In this document: piece after piece, positions 17,229 through 25,067 of the stretch
Layout: each line of letters starts with the position of its first letter
Position numbering within the stretch: position 1 is the first letter of the stretch
Origin: Hymenobacter sp. BT730
GTDB lineage: Bacteria; Bacteroidota; Bacteroidia; Cytophagales; Hymenobacteraceae
Length of the DNA: 64,000 bases
Reading direction: 5' to 3'
NCBI RefSeq assembly: GCF_030542105.1
Contig: NZ_JAUOFB010000003.1
Location: 310,001-374,000 of the forward strand
Position numbers and translations under genes: made by a program
The notes under the pieces: model-generated
The model's input: the letters and a program-made list of their open reading frames with translations, nothing else
Databases searched by the model: none
Told to the model about the DNA's origin: nothing

Positions 17229-18341
17229 ATGAAAAAAGTACTCTTTATTGACCGCGACGGGACTATCCTGATTGAACCGCCAACGGATTTTCAGGTGGAT
17301 TCCCTGAGTCGGGAAAAATTTCAATTTGTACCTGGTGCCATTACCGGGCTGGCTCGTATTGCCCGTGAGCTGGACTATGAGCTGGTGCTGGTAAGCAACC
17401 AGGACGGTCTGGGTACCGAGAGCTTTCCGGAGCATACCTTTTGGCCTGCCCACCAAATGATGCTGGACATTCTGCGCTCAGAAGGGGTGGAGTTTTCACG
17501 GGAGCATATTGACCGTAGCTTCCCACACGAGAACCTGGCTACGCGCAAGCCCGGCATTGGAATGCTGAAAGAATACCTGAGCGACGCTAGCCAATATGAC
17601 CTGGCGCATTCATTCGTAATCGGCGACCGGCTGACGGATGTGGAGCTGGCCCAGAACCTCGGGTGTCAATCCATCTTAATGCGGCCACAAGAGGAGAGTG
17701 ACGAGCGGGCTGCCTTAACCACCACTAGCTGGGAAAAGATATACCAGTTTCTGCGGCTTCCTTCCCGCACCGCTATAGTGCAGCGCGACACGAACGAAAC
17801 CAAAATCCATATTGAGCTCAACCTGGATGGTAGTGGCCGCCCGAAGATGCACACCGGACTAGGCTTCTTCGACCACATGCTCGACCAGCTTAGTAAACAC
17901 TCTGGAGTCGATATGAAAATCACCGTGCAGGGCGACCTGCATATTGATGAGCACCACACCATCGAAGACACGGCCATTGCTTTGGGCGAAGCCTTCACCC
18001 AGGCACTAGGCGATAAGCGCGGCCTGGCCCGCTATGGTTTTCTTTTACCCATGGATGATGTACTGGCACAAGCTGCCATCGATTTTTCGGGTCGACCATG
18101 GATAGTATGGGACGCAGAGTTTAAACGCGAAAAAATAGGGGACATGCCGACGGAAATGTTTTACCATTTTTTCAAGAGCTTTTCCGATACCGCGCGCTGT
18201 AACCTAAACATTAAAGCCGAAGGTCAGAACGAACATCATAAAATAGAAGCCATTTTTAAAGCAGTGGCTAAGTCTATAAAGATGGCTCTGGTGCGTGACG
18301 CAGGACGTATGGAGATTCCAAGTACGAAAGGGGTTTTATAG
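17229..18341 (+). CDS. hisB: Bifunctional histidinol-phosphatase / imidazoleglycerol-phosphate dehydratase
   Basis: Catalyses steps 6 and 8 of the pathway. The N-terminal HAD phosphatase domain (about residues 1-165) has the nucleophile motif DRDGT with Asp8 and Asp10, and a C-terminal [10 protein letters not shown] motif. The dehydratase domain (about 178-370) carries the metal-binding His clusters [14 protein letters not shown] and [11 protein letters not shown], and a second copy near [11 protein letters not shown] 17229 is chosen because the phosphatase fold begins at once ([11 protein letters not shown]); upstream in-frame codons would add 32 unrelated residues. The gap to hisC is 124 bp, larger than elsewhere in the operon. 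Confidence 0.96.
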   Translation: MKKVLFIDRDGTILIEPPTDFQVDSLSREKFQFVPGAITGLARIARELDYELVLVSNQDGLGTESFPEHTFWPAHQMMLDILRSEGVEFSREHIDRSFPHENLATRKPGIGMLKEYLSDASQYDLAHSFVIGDRLTDVELAQNLGCQSILMRPQEESDERAALTTTSWEKIYQFLRLPSRTAIVQRDTNETKIHIELNLDGSGRPKMHTGLGFFDHMLDQLSKHSGVDMKITVQGDLHIDEHHTIEDTAIALGEAFTQALGDKRGLARYGFLLPMDDVLAQAAIDFSGRPWIVWDAEFKREKIGDMPTEMFYHFFKSFSDTARCNLNIKAEGQNEHHKIEAIFKAVAKSIKMALVRDAGRMEIPSTKGVL

Positions 18342-18452
18342 ATTTTAACAAATGAGTAAATGCGCGCTTCTTATTGCATCTGGCTTAACAGAAGGTATAT
18401 ACATTTTCAATGCATATACGGTATGCTAAAGGGATGTTGGGCATTAATTGTG

Positions 18453-18482
18453 TTTGTTCAAATGTATAAAGAAGGTAAATTG
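18453..18482 (+). promoter_or_regulatory. Putative internal promoter upstream of hisH
   Basis: In the AT-rich 164-bp gap between hisB and hisH, TTTG (18453-18456) is followed after 19 bases by TAAATTG (18476-18482). That spacing, and a near match to TAnnTTTG, fit the Bacteroidota -33/-7 promoter. It would let hisH-A-F-IE be made independently of the attenuated leader. Match and position are visible; activity is inferred. Confidence 0.35.
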
Positions 18483-18505
18483 CTCTTTTAACTGCGGTTT
18501 CTCAT

Positions 18506-19096
18506 ATGGATATAGCTGTAATTGATTACAAAGGCGGCAATGTGCAGTCTGTCTTGTTTGCACTGGAACGGTTAGGTGTGCAGGCAATGCTGACGGCAGA
18601 CCACGATGTAATTCGGCGGGCGGACAAGGTATTGTTTCCCGGGGAAGGCGAAGCAGCCTCTGCTATGCGAGAGTTGCGCGCCCAGGGACTAGATGAGTTG
18701 CTGCCCACGCTTACTCAACCTTTTCTAGGGATTTGTCTGGGCATGCAGTTACTGGGTCGTCATACGCAGGAAGGCGGCGGAACTGATATGCTGGGTATTT
18801 TGCCGTTCGATGTAGTACGCTTTGAAGGCTCTCCGGAACACAAGGTCCCGCATATGGGATGGAATACTTTACAAGCTCTCCGCACGCCACTGTTTGAGGG
18901 CTTGCAGCAGGAGGACTATGTATACTTTGTGCATAGCTATTATGCACCGGTTGGTCATTACACCATTGCCCAAACAGAATATCCTGCTCCTTTCAGTGCG
19001 GCCGTACAACACCGAAACTTCTATGCCGTGCAGTTCCACACGGAAAAAAGTGGCCCCGTCGGCACACGTATTCTCGAAAACTTTCTGAAACTGTAA
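18506..19096 (+). CDS. hisH: Imidazole glycerol phosphate synthase, glutaminase subunit
   Basis: Class I glutamine amidotransferase that hydrolyses glutamine and passes ammonia to HisF. The catalytic triad is visible: Cys77 in GICLGMQLL, and His178 and Glu180 in VQFHTEKSG. The N-terminal DYKGGNVQSV and the PHMGWNTL block are also typical. At 196 residues the length is normal. The TAA stop lies inside the left edge of a long perfect hairpin that separates it from hisA. Confidence 0.96.
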   Translation: MDIAVIDYKGGNVQSVLFALERLGVQAMLTADHDVIRRADKVLFPGEGEAASAMRELRAQGLDELLPTLTQPFLGICLGMQLLGRHTQEGGGTDMLGILPFDVVRFEGSPEHKVPHMGWNTLQALRTPLFEGLQQEDYVYFVHSYYAPVGHYTIAQTEYPAPFSAAVQHRNFYAVQFHTEKSGPVGTRILENFLKL

Positions 19097-19137
19097 ACAA
19101 ACCTCGGTCTGCAGTACGCTCAGACCGAGGTTTGTTT
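19095..19137 (+). terminator. 17-bp perfect hairpin between hisH and hisA
   Basis: Positions 19095-19111 and 19121-19137 are perfectly complementary (17 bp) with a nine-base loop. The right arm ends in TTTGTTT. It looks like an intrinsic terminator, yet it sits inside the operon and touches the hisH stop codon. It could be a partial terminator, an mRNA stability element, or a true transcript end followed by a new start before hisA. Confidence 0.65.
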
Positions 19138-19151
19138 GCCTCAATAATCTT

Positions 19152-19868
19152 ATGGAAATCATTCCAGCAATTGACCTCATCAACGGCCAGTGTGTACGCC
19201 TGACGGAGGGTGACTTCGCTCAGCAAACAACCTATGATGCCGACCCCCTGGCCGTGGCGCAGCGCTTTGAGCAGCATGGCATAAAGCGCCTGCACCTGGT
19301 TGACCTGGATGGAGCCCGCGCCAAGCAGCCCGTAAACCTAGTCGTGCTGGAACGCATTGCCCGCCATACCAACCTGATTATTGATTTTGGGGGCGGACTA
19401 CAGAGCGAGGAAGCCGTACGTCAGGCATTCGACGCCGGCGCCCGGCAGATTACGGCAGGCAGTATTGCTGTGCGGGAACCTGCTACCGTGAGCGGCTGGC
19501 TGCGCACATTCGGGCCTGAGCGTATCCTGATTGGAGCTGATTTTCGTGACAACCATATTTCCATCAATGCCTGGGCCGAACAGAGTGACCGAACGCTACG
19601 GGAGTTTTTGGAGAGCTATGGCACCGTTGGAGCAACTACGTTCATCTGTACCGATGTTAGTAAGGATGGCAAGCTGCAGGGGCCTTCCCTGGCCACCTAC
19701 CAGGAGTTGCGGAAGGAGGTGCCGTCTGCCCACCTGATAGCCAGCGGCGGTGTTACTACCATTGCGGATGTGGAGGCGTTGGCAGCGGTAGGCATGCACG
19801 GCGCCATCATTGGCAAAGCTATTTATGAAGGCACTATCACCTTGCAGGAACTGCAGCCCTGGCTATAA
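19152..19868 (+). CDS. hisA: Phosphoribosyl-formimino AICAR-phosphate isomerase
   Basis: (Beta/alpha)8-barrel isomerase that converts ProFAR to PRFAR. The N-terminal strand [18 protein letters not shown] carries the catalytic Asp, and the phosphate-binding loops IDFGGGLQ and ASGGVTTI are present. The second Asp is in the [13 protein letters not shown] block. At 238 residues the length is normal. It lies 55 bp after hisH, on the far side of the hairpin. Confidence 0.96.
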   Translation: MEIIPAIDLINGQCVRLTEGDFAQQTTYDADPLAVAQRFEQHGIKRLHLVDLDGARAKQPVNLVVLERIARHTNLIIDFGGGLQSEEAVRQAFDAGARQITAGSIAVREPATVSGWLRTFGPERILIGADFRDNHISINAWAEQSDRTLREFLESYGTVGATTFICTDVSKDGKLQGPSLATYQELRKEVPSAHLIASGGVTTIADVEALAAVGMHGAIIGKAIYEGTITLQELQPWL

Positions 19869-19959
19869 GGCTATGGAGCTGACTTTGTGTTTCGAGAATT
19901 GAAACATGCATTGCTCAGGAACAAGATAATTAGCTGGTTCTCGCTTCAAATCATCCCAA

Positions 19960-20718
19960 ATGCTGACCAAACGAATAATACCCTGTCTTGATATAAAGGA
20001 CGGCCGCACCGTAAAAGGTGTTCGGTTCGAGGGCCTGCGCGACGCTGGCGACCCGGTAGCCCTGGCTGCCCGATATGCCCGCGAAGGCGCCGACGAGCTG
20101 GTTTTCCTGGATATTACAGCCACCAATCAGAAGCGCGCTACGTTGGTAGCCTTGGTGCGTGATGTAGCCTGTGAGCTGGATATTCCATTTACTGTTGGGG
20201 GCGGAATTGGGACCGTAGCAGATGTGGAAGTGCTCTTACTGAACGGGGCCGATAAAGTCAGTATAAACTCGGCGGCCCTGGCTCGTCCGGAGCTAATAAA
20301 CGAGCTGGCAACCCGTTTTGGGAGCCAGTGCATCGTAGTGGCCGCTGATGCGCGACATCATGAGACGGATGGATGGCAAATCTACACCCGGGCTGGGACC
20401 AACAACACTGGCCGCAATGCCGTGGATTGGTGCCGGGAAGCCGCCGACCGGGGCGCCGGGGAAATCCTGCTGACCTCCATGAGCAACGATGGCACCAAGG
20501 ATGGTTTTGCCCTGGATATAACCGGCGCTGTCAGCCGGTCCGTATCCATTCCTGTGGTGGCTTCCGGCGGGGCAGGCACTAAGCAGGACTTCACGAATGT
20601 GTTTCGACAGGCCCACGCCGATGCCGGGCTTGCCGCCAGTATCTTCCATTTTGGGGAAATCGGTATTCGGGAGTTGAAGGAGCATTTACGTCAGGACGGA
20701 ATTCCCGTGCGACTGTAA
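19960..20718 (+). CDS. hisF: Imidazole glycerol phosphate synthase, cyclase subunit
   Basis: Barrel subunit that uses ammonia from HisH to close the imidazole ring, giving IGP and AICAR. The catalytic Asp residues are in [17 protein letters not shown] and [14 protein letters not shown]. Phosphate loops [10 protein letters not shown] and VVASGGAG are typical, as is the [17 protein letters not shown] region. The 252 residues match the family. It is 91 bp after hisA and 59 bp before hisIE. Confidence 0.97.
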   Translation: MLTKRIIPCLDIKDGRTVKGVRFEGLRDAGDPVALAARYAREGADELVFLDITATNQKRATLVALVRDVACELDIPFTVGGGIGTVADVEVLLLNGADKVSINSAALARPELINELATRFGSQCIVVAADARHHETDGWQIYTRAGTNNTGRNAVDWCREAADRGAGEILLTSMSNDGTKDGFALDITGAVSRSVSIPVVASGGAGTKQDFTNVFRQAHADAGLAASIFHFGEIGIRELKEHLRQDGIPVRL

Positions 20719-20777
20719 GAATCGTTCGTAGTGCTTGGGACAACCATGCATGACACATAGCCAGAACGCTCAAATCA

Positions 20778-21419
20778 ATGGATTTTCAGAAAATGCCCGA
20801 CGGGCTAATACCCGTCATAGTACAAGATGCACAAACGGGGCAGGTACTCATGCTGGGCTATCAGAATGAAGAAGCGCAGCGTGTAACCGAGGAAACCGGA
20901 CGCGTAACCTTCTTTTCCCGCTCTAAGCAGCGCCTCTGGACCAAGGGAGAAACCTCGGGCAACTACCTCACCGTGGTAAGTCAGCACCCGGATTGTGACC
21001 AGGATGCCCTTTTAATTCGCGCAATTCCCGATGGGCCTACGTGCCACCGCGGCACCACCAGTTGCTTTGAGCAGCTGGATCAGACGGCTTACCCTGCGCC
21101 GGCAGTAAGCTTTATTGCCGAACTGGAAAGGCTGGTACAGCGCCGCAAGCAATTTCCTGACGAAGATGCCAAATCCTACACAGCCTCGCTGTTTCGGAAG
21201 GGAATGCCCAAAATTGCCCAAAAAGTGGGAGAGGAGGCTGTGGAGACGGTTATTGATGCCGTAGCCGGCAATACCGAAGGCCTGAAAGGAGAAGCGGCCG
21301 ACCTGCTGTTTCACCTGCTGGTGCTGCTTACGGCTGCCGGTTTGGGGCTGGAGGATATAGTTGCGGTTTTGCGTCAGCGTCATGCTACCATCTCTGGCGG
21401 GGTACGGCGGGAGGAATAA
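20778..21419 (+). CDS. hisIE: Bifunctional phosphoribosyl-AMP cyclohydrolase / phosphoribosyl-ATP pyrophosphatase
   Basis: Performs steps 2 and 3 of histidine synthesis. The N-terminal HisI domain has the metal-binding signature TGRVTFFSRSKQRLWTKGE and the Cys/His metal ligands in SQHPDCDQDA and PTCHRG. The C-terminal HisE domain (about residues 115-213) has SYTASLFRKGMPKIAQKVGE and EEAVETVIDA, the MazG-like helices that bind magnesium. It is the last gene of the operon. Confidence 0.97.
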   Translation: MDFQKMPDGLIPVIVQDAQTGQVLMLGYQNEEAQRVTEETGRVTFFSRSKQRLWTKGETSGNYLTVVSQHPDCDQDALLIRAIPDGPTCHRGTTSCFEQLDQTAYPAPAVSFIAELERLVQRRKQFPDEDAKSYTASLFRKGMPKIAQKVGEEAVETVIDAVAGNTEGLKGEAADLLFHLLVLLTAAGLGLEDIVAVLRQRHATISGGVRREE

Positions 21420-21497
21420 GAAGTAATGTTCCTGGTTTGTTAAGCGGGGAAGGCCGCCAAAACCTCCTTACCTTGCCCGCCGTTTCATCATTCTACT

Positions 21498-22259
21498 ATG
21501 CCTGACCACGCTTCTACTTACCTTTCCCTACAAACTCTGACCGTTCTGGTTCCCGTGTACAACGAAGAAGAGAGCCTGCGGCAGTTTGTAGTGGAGATGA
21601 ATAAGTTTCTGGAAAAAACGCCGGTAGCCACAACCGTTTTATTTGTAAATGATGGTTCTACAGATGATTCGCTGCCGATTCTGCGCGACATCTGCCGCCA
21701 GGACTCCCGCTACGAGTTCATCTCCCTGAGCGAAAACCGGGGCCTGAGCACAGCCATCAAAGCCGGCGTAGACCATTGCCGCACCACGCTTATCGGCTAC
21801 ATCGACTCCGACATTCAGACCTCGCCAATGGACTTTCTGAAGTTCTTCGAGTTCTTCCCGGAGTATGATATGGTGAATGGCATCCGGGCCAAGCGGCAGG
21901 ATACCGTGGTGAAGAAGCTTTCCTCTAAGGTGGCCAACACAGTTCGCCGCACGCTTATCAACGACGGGATTCAGGATACGGGCTGCCCGCTCAAGATCAT
22001 GAAGGTGGAGTATGCCCGCCGGTTGCCCTTGTTTCATGGTATGCACCGCTTCCTGGGGGCATTGGTACAGCTGCAGGGCGGGCGCGTAAAGCAGATACCC
22101 GTGCAGCACTTTCCGCGCTTCGCCGGCACAGCCAAATACAACCTTTGGAACCGGGCCTGGAAGCCTCTGGTAGATACGTTTGGTTTCCGCTGGATACGTT
22201 CCCGGTGGAAAAACTATGAAATTGGCGAGCATCACCGTGCTGAAACGACGGGACGCTAA
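21498..22259 (+). CDS. Family 2 glycosyltransferase (dolichol/undecaprenyl-phosphate sugar transferase-like)
   Basis: GT-A fold enzyme of 253 residues. The N-terminal nucleotide-binding strand TVLVPVYNEEESLRQF, the FVNDGSTDDS block and the DxD motif in GYIDSDIQTSP are clear. It resembles DPM1/ArnC-type enzymes that load a sugar onto a polyprenyl phosphate, but it lacks the C-terminal membrane helices of ArnC, like soluble DPM1. The next gene, 11 bp away, codes for a LAB_N membrane protein, and an ArnT-like transferase lies 2.8 kb on. A role in making a lipid-linked sugar for envelope decoration is likely but inferred. Confidence 0.85.
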   Translation: MPDHASTYLSLQTLTVLVPVYNEEESLRQFVVEMNKFLEKTPVATTVLFVNDGSTDDSLPILRDICRQDSRYEFISLSENRGLSTAIKAGVDHCRTTLIGYIDSDIQTSPMDFLKFFEFFPEYDMVNGIRAKRQDTVVKKLSSKVANTVRRTLINDGIQDTGCPLKIMKVEYARRLPLFHGMHRFLGALVQLQGGRVKQIPVQHFPRFAGTAKYNLWNRAWKPLVDTFGFRWIRSRWKNYEIGEHHRAETTGR

Positions 22260-22270
22260 ACGGCCAAACT

Positions 22271-22930
22271 ATGACTACACAAACGGTAGCACTGGGCATT
22301 GGACTGGTTTCGCAGCTTTTGTTTTCCAGCCGCATTGTGCTGCAATGGATCCAGAGCGAGCGGGCCAAGCGCGTGCTGGTGCCCACCTTGTTCTGGCAGA
22401 TCAGCCTGATATCATCGTTTCTGATGATAGTCTATGGTATTCTGCGCCACGACCCCATTATCCTGGCTGCCCAGCTTATCAGCTACGGTATTTATATCCG
22501 TAACCTACAGCTGCTGGGTGAATGGCGTAAGCTCAATCCGTGGTTTCGGGCAGGCGCCTATGTGTTTCCGGTGGCCATGTTAGCTTGGTTTGTGGCCGGC
22601 AACCAGCACTTTAGTCTGCGCACCATGCTCGATAACCGCATACCGGGCGGGGTGCTGCTATTGGGGGCCTTTGGTCAGGCTATTTTCCTGCTGCGTTTCG
22701 TGTATCAATGGCTATACTCGGAGCGCAAAGGGGAATCTACGCTGCCTTTGAGCTTCTGGGTAATTAGCCTGCTGGGTTCTGTCCTTATTCTAGTGTATGC
22801 CTTACTCCGGAAGGACGCCGTCCTCATTATCGGAAATATGTTTGGCACAGTAGTCTATGCTCGTAACATTGTCCTGCTGCGCCGGGAGCTAGCCCGCCAC
22901 CAGCAACAACCTAAAGCTTCTGTGGTGTAG
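22271..22930 (+). CDS. Lipid A biosynthesis N-terminal (LAB_N) domain membrane protein
   Basis: Protein of 219 residues with two copies of a three-helix LAB_N unit. The first copy reads ...VLQWIQSERAKRVLVPTLFW then SYGIYIRNLQLLGEW. The second repeats it as YQWLYSERKGESTLPLSFW and VVYARNIVLLRREL. LAB_N proteins are integral membrane proteins found next to ArnC/DPM-type transferases in lipid A or glycolipid modification loci, possibly as flippases or membrane partners; no activity is established. It is cotranscribed with the GT2 gene and followed by a terminator. Confidence 0.85.
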   Translation: MTTQTVALGIGLVSQLLFSSRIVLQWIQSERAKRVLVPTLFWQISLISSFLMIVYGILRHDPIILAAQLISYGIYIRNLQLLGEWRKLNPWFRAGAYVFPVAMLAWFVAGNQHFSLRTMLDNRIPGGVLLLGAFGQAIFLLRFVYQWLYSERKGESTLPLSFWVISLLGSVLILVYALLRKDAVLIIGNMFGTVVYARNIVLLRRELARHQQQPKASVV

Positions 22931-22963
22931 CTACAACCTATCTAATTGTTTAGTCGAAACCTT

Positions 22964-23007
22964 AAAAGAAAGCCCTGGCAGAACCTAACTGCCAAGGCTT
23001 TCTTTTT
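22964..23007. terminator. Bidirectional terminator between convergent genes
   Basis: The arms AAAAGAAAGCC.TGGCAG (from 22964) and CTGCCA.GGCTTTCTTTT pair over about 17 bp with one mismatch and a short loop. An A-run and a T-run flank it, serving both the LAB_N gene (+) and the epimerase gene (-). Confidence 0.85.
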
Positions 23008-23020
23008 ATTCATGTCCGAT

Positions 23021-23992
23021 TTATTCTTCCTGCTGATCCAGCCACTGCACAAATGCCCGCAGGCCCTCCTGCAGGGACGTTTGGGGCGAATAGCCCAACA
23101 ATTGATTCGCTTTTGAAATATCGGCGTAAGTCACATCCACGTCGCCGGCCTGCATAGGCTGAAACTCCAGCTGCGGCTCCGTGCCTACGGCTTCGCCAAC
23201 TGCTTTTATAAGCTCCAGCAGCGCTACCGGGCGGTGGTTGCCTAGGTTAATGGTTTCATACACGTCGGAATGGCCTAGTAAGTAATCTATTCCCCGTACG
23301 ATGCCGTCTACCGTGTCCAGGACGTAAGTGTAGTCCCGGGCCGTGCTGCCGTCTCCGAACACGGAAATAGCTTCCCCGGCCCGCAGGCGGCGGACAAACT
23401 TATGGATAGCCAGGTCGGGGCGCTGGCGTGGGCCATACACCGTAAAAAATCGGGCATTCAGTACATCCAGCCCGTAGAGGTGGTGGTAGGTGTACGTAAG
23501 CTGCTCGCCGGAGAGCTTAGAAGCAGCATACGGCGAAATACAGGTAGCCTGCAGGTTCATATCTTCCCGGAAAGGCAGTTCCCGGGTATTGCCGTATACC
23601 GAAGAGGAGGAGGCGAAGAATAGCTTCTGAATCTCGCGCAGGCGCATCCATTCCAGCAAATGGGTGGTCCCGATAACGTTATTCTGCAGGTATGCGGCAG
23701 GTTCCCTCACCGAAGGGCTCACGCCAGCTTTGGCGGCCAGGTGCACCACTATTTCTATGGGGTCGGCAGGAAGTGCGTCTACCAGAGCATCCAGACCATC
23801 CCGCAGGTCGGCTTCATGAAAGCTGAACCGTTCATGATGCAGGAAGTTGGCCATATTGGCCTGTTTGATAGCCCGGGGGTAAAACGGGTCGAAGTTATCC
23901 AGGCCCACCACGCGGTGGCCTTGCTGCAGTAGCCTGTCACAAAGATGAGAGCCAATAAAGCCGGCACAACCCGTAACCAGAATAGACGCCAT
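23021..23992 (-). CDS. NAD-dependent sugar-nucleotide epimerase/dehydratase
   Basis: Extended short-chain dehydrogenase of 323 residues. The Rossmann NAD site ILVTGCAGFIGSHL is at the N-terminus, the catalytic Ser is in FASSSSVYGN, and the YxxxK pair is in SPYAASKLSGEQL. The block FFTVYGPRQRPDLAIHKFVR and the C-terminal YADISKANQLLGYSP are typical of UDP-glucuronate 4-epimerases and related UDP-sugar epimerases. The exact substrate cannot be fixed from sequence alone. ATG 23992 is chosen; a GTG two codons upstream is possible. Surrounding genes suggest it supplies a sugar for envelope glycans. Confidence 0.88.
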   Translation of the reverse strand: MASILVTGCAGFIGSHLCDRLLQQGHRVVGLDNFDPFYPRAIKQANMANFLHHERFSFHEADLRDGLDALVDALPADPIEIVVHLAAKAGVSPSVREPAAYLQNNVIGTTHLLEWMRLREIQKLFFASSSSVYGNTRELPFREDMNLQATCISPYAASKLSGEQLTYTYHHLYGLDVLNARFFTVYGPRQRPDLAIHKFVRRLRAGEAISVFGDGSTARDYTYVLDTVDGIVRGIDYLLGHSDVYETINLGNHRPVALLELIKAVGEAVGTEPQLEFQPMQAGDVDVTYADISKANQLLGYSPQTSLQEGLRAFVQWLDQQEE

Positions 23993-24097
23993 ATACACAG
24001 TAAATAGGAGAGAGCCGCTGGTCCAGGACCGGGCAGGCGGGCAAAGGTAAGCTGATTTTGATACCCTGAGTGGCCATTATGCGTAGGCTACCATTCT

Positions 24098-25003
24098 ATG
24101 AGAAAATCCTTCCGTATGGCACTGCTTTTTAGCAGCTGGCTGTCGTCCATAGTAACTGTAGCCACGGGGCAGTCAGGGGCCAAATCTCCCTTGGAAGCAA
24201 TGCCTGTTCAACAGGTTCAGGTGTTGGGCCATGCGGGCTCAGGTTTTTTCACGTTTCTACATCCCTTTAATGCCTGGCCCCCCAGCAGCCTGCGGGGAAT
24301 TGAGCGCGCCCTGGAGCGTGGGGCCGATGGGGTAGAAATTGATATTCAGCTTAGCCAGGACAGTGTACCCATTTTGTATCATAATACGGAGCTTTCCACC
24401 CTTACCAATGCCCGGGAAGGCTGCATTAGCGCCGTAGCAGCAGACAAAATTACTACCCTGCGCTACCGGGGTGGCTGGCCATATGACTGGCTACAGCAAG
24501 AGCGCCCGCAACGCCTCGATACACTGCTGGCCCATCTGTCTCGGCGCGGCAGCTTTCCTTACCTGCATCTGGATCTGCACGAAACCGATGCCTGCACCAG
24601 CTACGGCAATGGCAGCCGCTCCCGTGCCTTAGTAAGGGCGCTGGCGGCAGTACTTCATCAATATCAGGTACCAGGAGAAAAGATATTAATACTCACGAAC
24701 CAACCCGAAACTCTTCAATATCTACACCAGCAACTTCCAGCAGTATCTCTGGGGCTGGAGGTTACCCATGATTTTGAAGCCGGCCTGCTACAGGCTAAGG
24801 AATTGAATGTCCATGCGGTGGTAATGTCCAAGTATGTGGCCACTCCGGAGCGTTGTGCCCAAGTGCATCAGGCAGGCTTGAAAGCCGTTATCTTCGGAGG
24901 CCGCTCACCCCGGGCTATCCGGCGGTTGTTAAGCTGCCACCCCGATGCCGTGGAGGTAGATAACCTGCGGCAGTTGCTGCGTTTGCGTCGTAAGGGTACT
25001 TAA
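24098..25003 (+). CDS. Glycerophosphodiester phosphodiesterase family protein (secreted)
   Basis: Protein of 301 residues with a signal peptide (hydrophobic residues 8-22) and a GDPD TIM-barrel domain. The acidic pair of the metal site is in GADGVEIDIQLSQD and the second catalytic His in PILYHNTEL. The canonical first motif HRG is HAG here (VLGHAGSGFFTF), losing the usual Arg, and the PENT block is also replaced. It may cleave glycerophosphodiesters in the periplasm or act on a different phosphodiester. The gene lies between a sugar epimerase and an ArnT-like transferase, in keeping with lipid or envelope turnover. Confidence 0.8.
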   Translation: MRKSFRMALLFSSWLSSIVTVATGQSGAKSPLEAMPVQQVQVLGHAGSGFFTFLHPFNAWPPSSLRGIERALERGADGVEIDIQLSQDSVPILYHNTELSTLTNAREGCISAVAADKITTLRYRGGWPYDWLQQERPQRLDTLLAHLSRRGSFPYLHLDLHETDACTSYGNGSRSRALVRALAAVLHQYQVPGEKILILTNQPETLQYLHQQLPAVSLGLEVTHDFEAGLLQAKELNVHAVVMSKYVATPERCAQVHQAGLKAVIFGGRSPRAIRRLLSCHPDAVEVDNLRQLLRLRRKGT

Positions 25004-25067
25004 GCTCACCGCCGATTATGCTGGTAATTATTAAAGGTCCTTAACTTATTATACTGCAGCAGCATTT

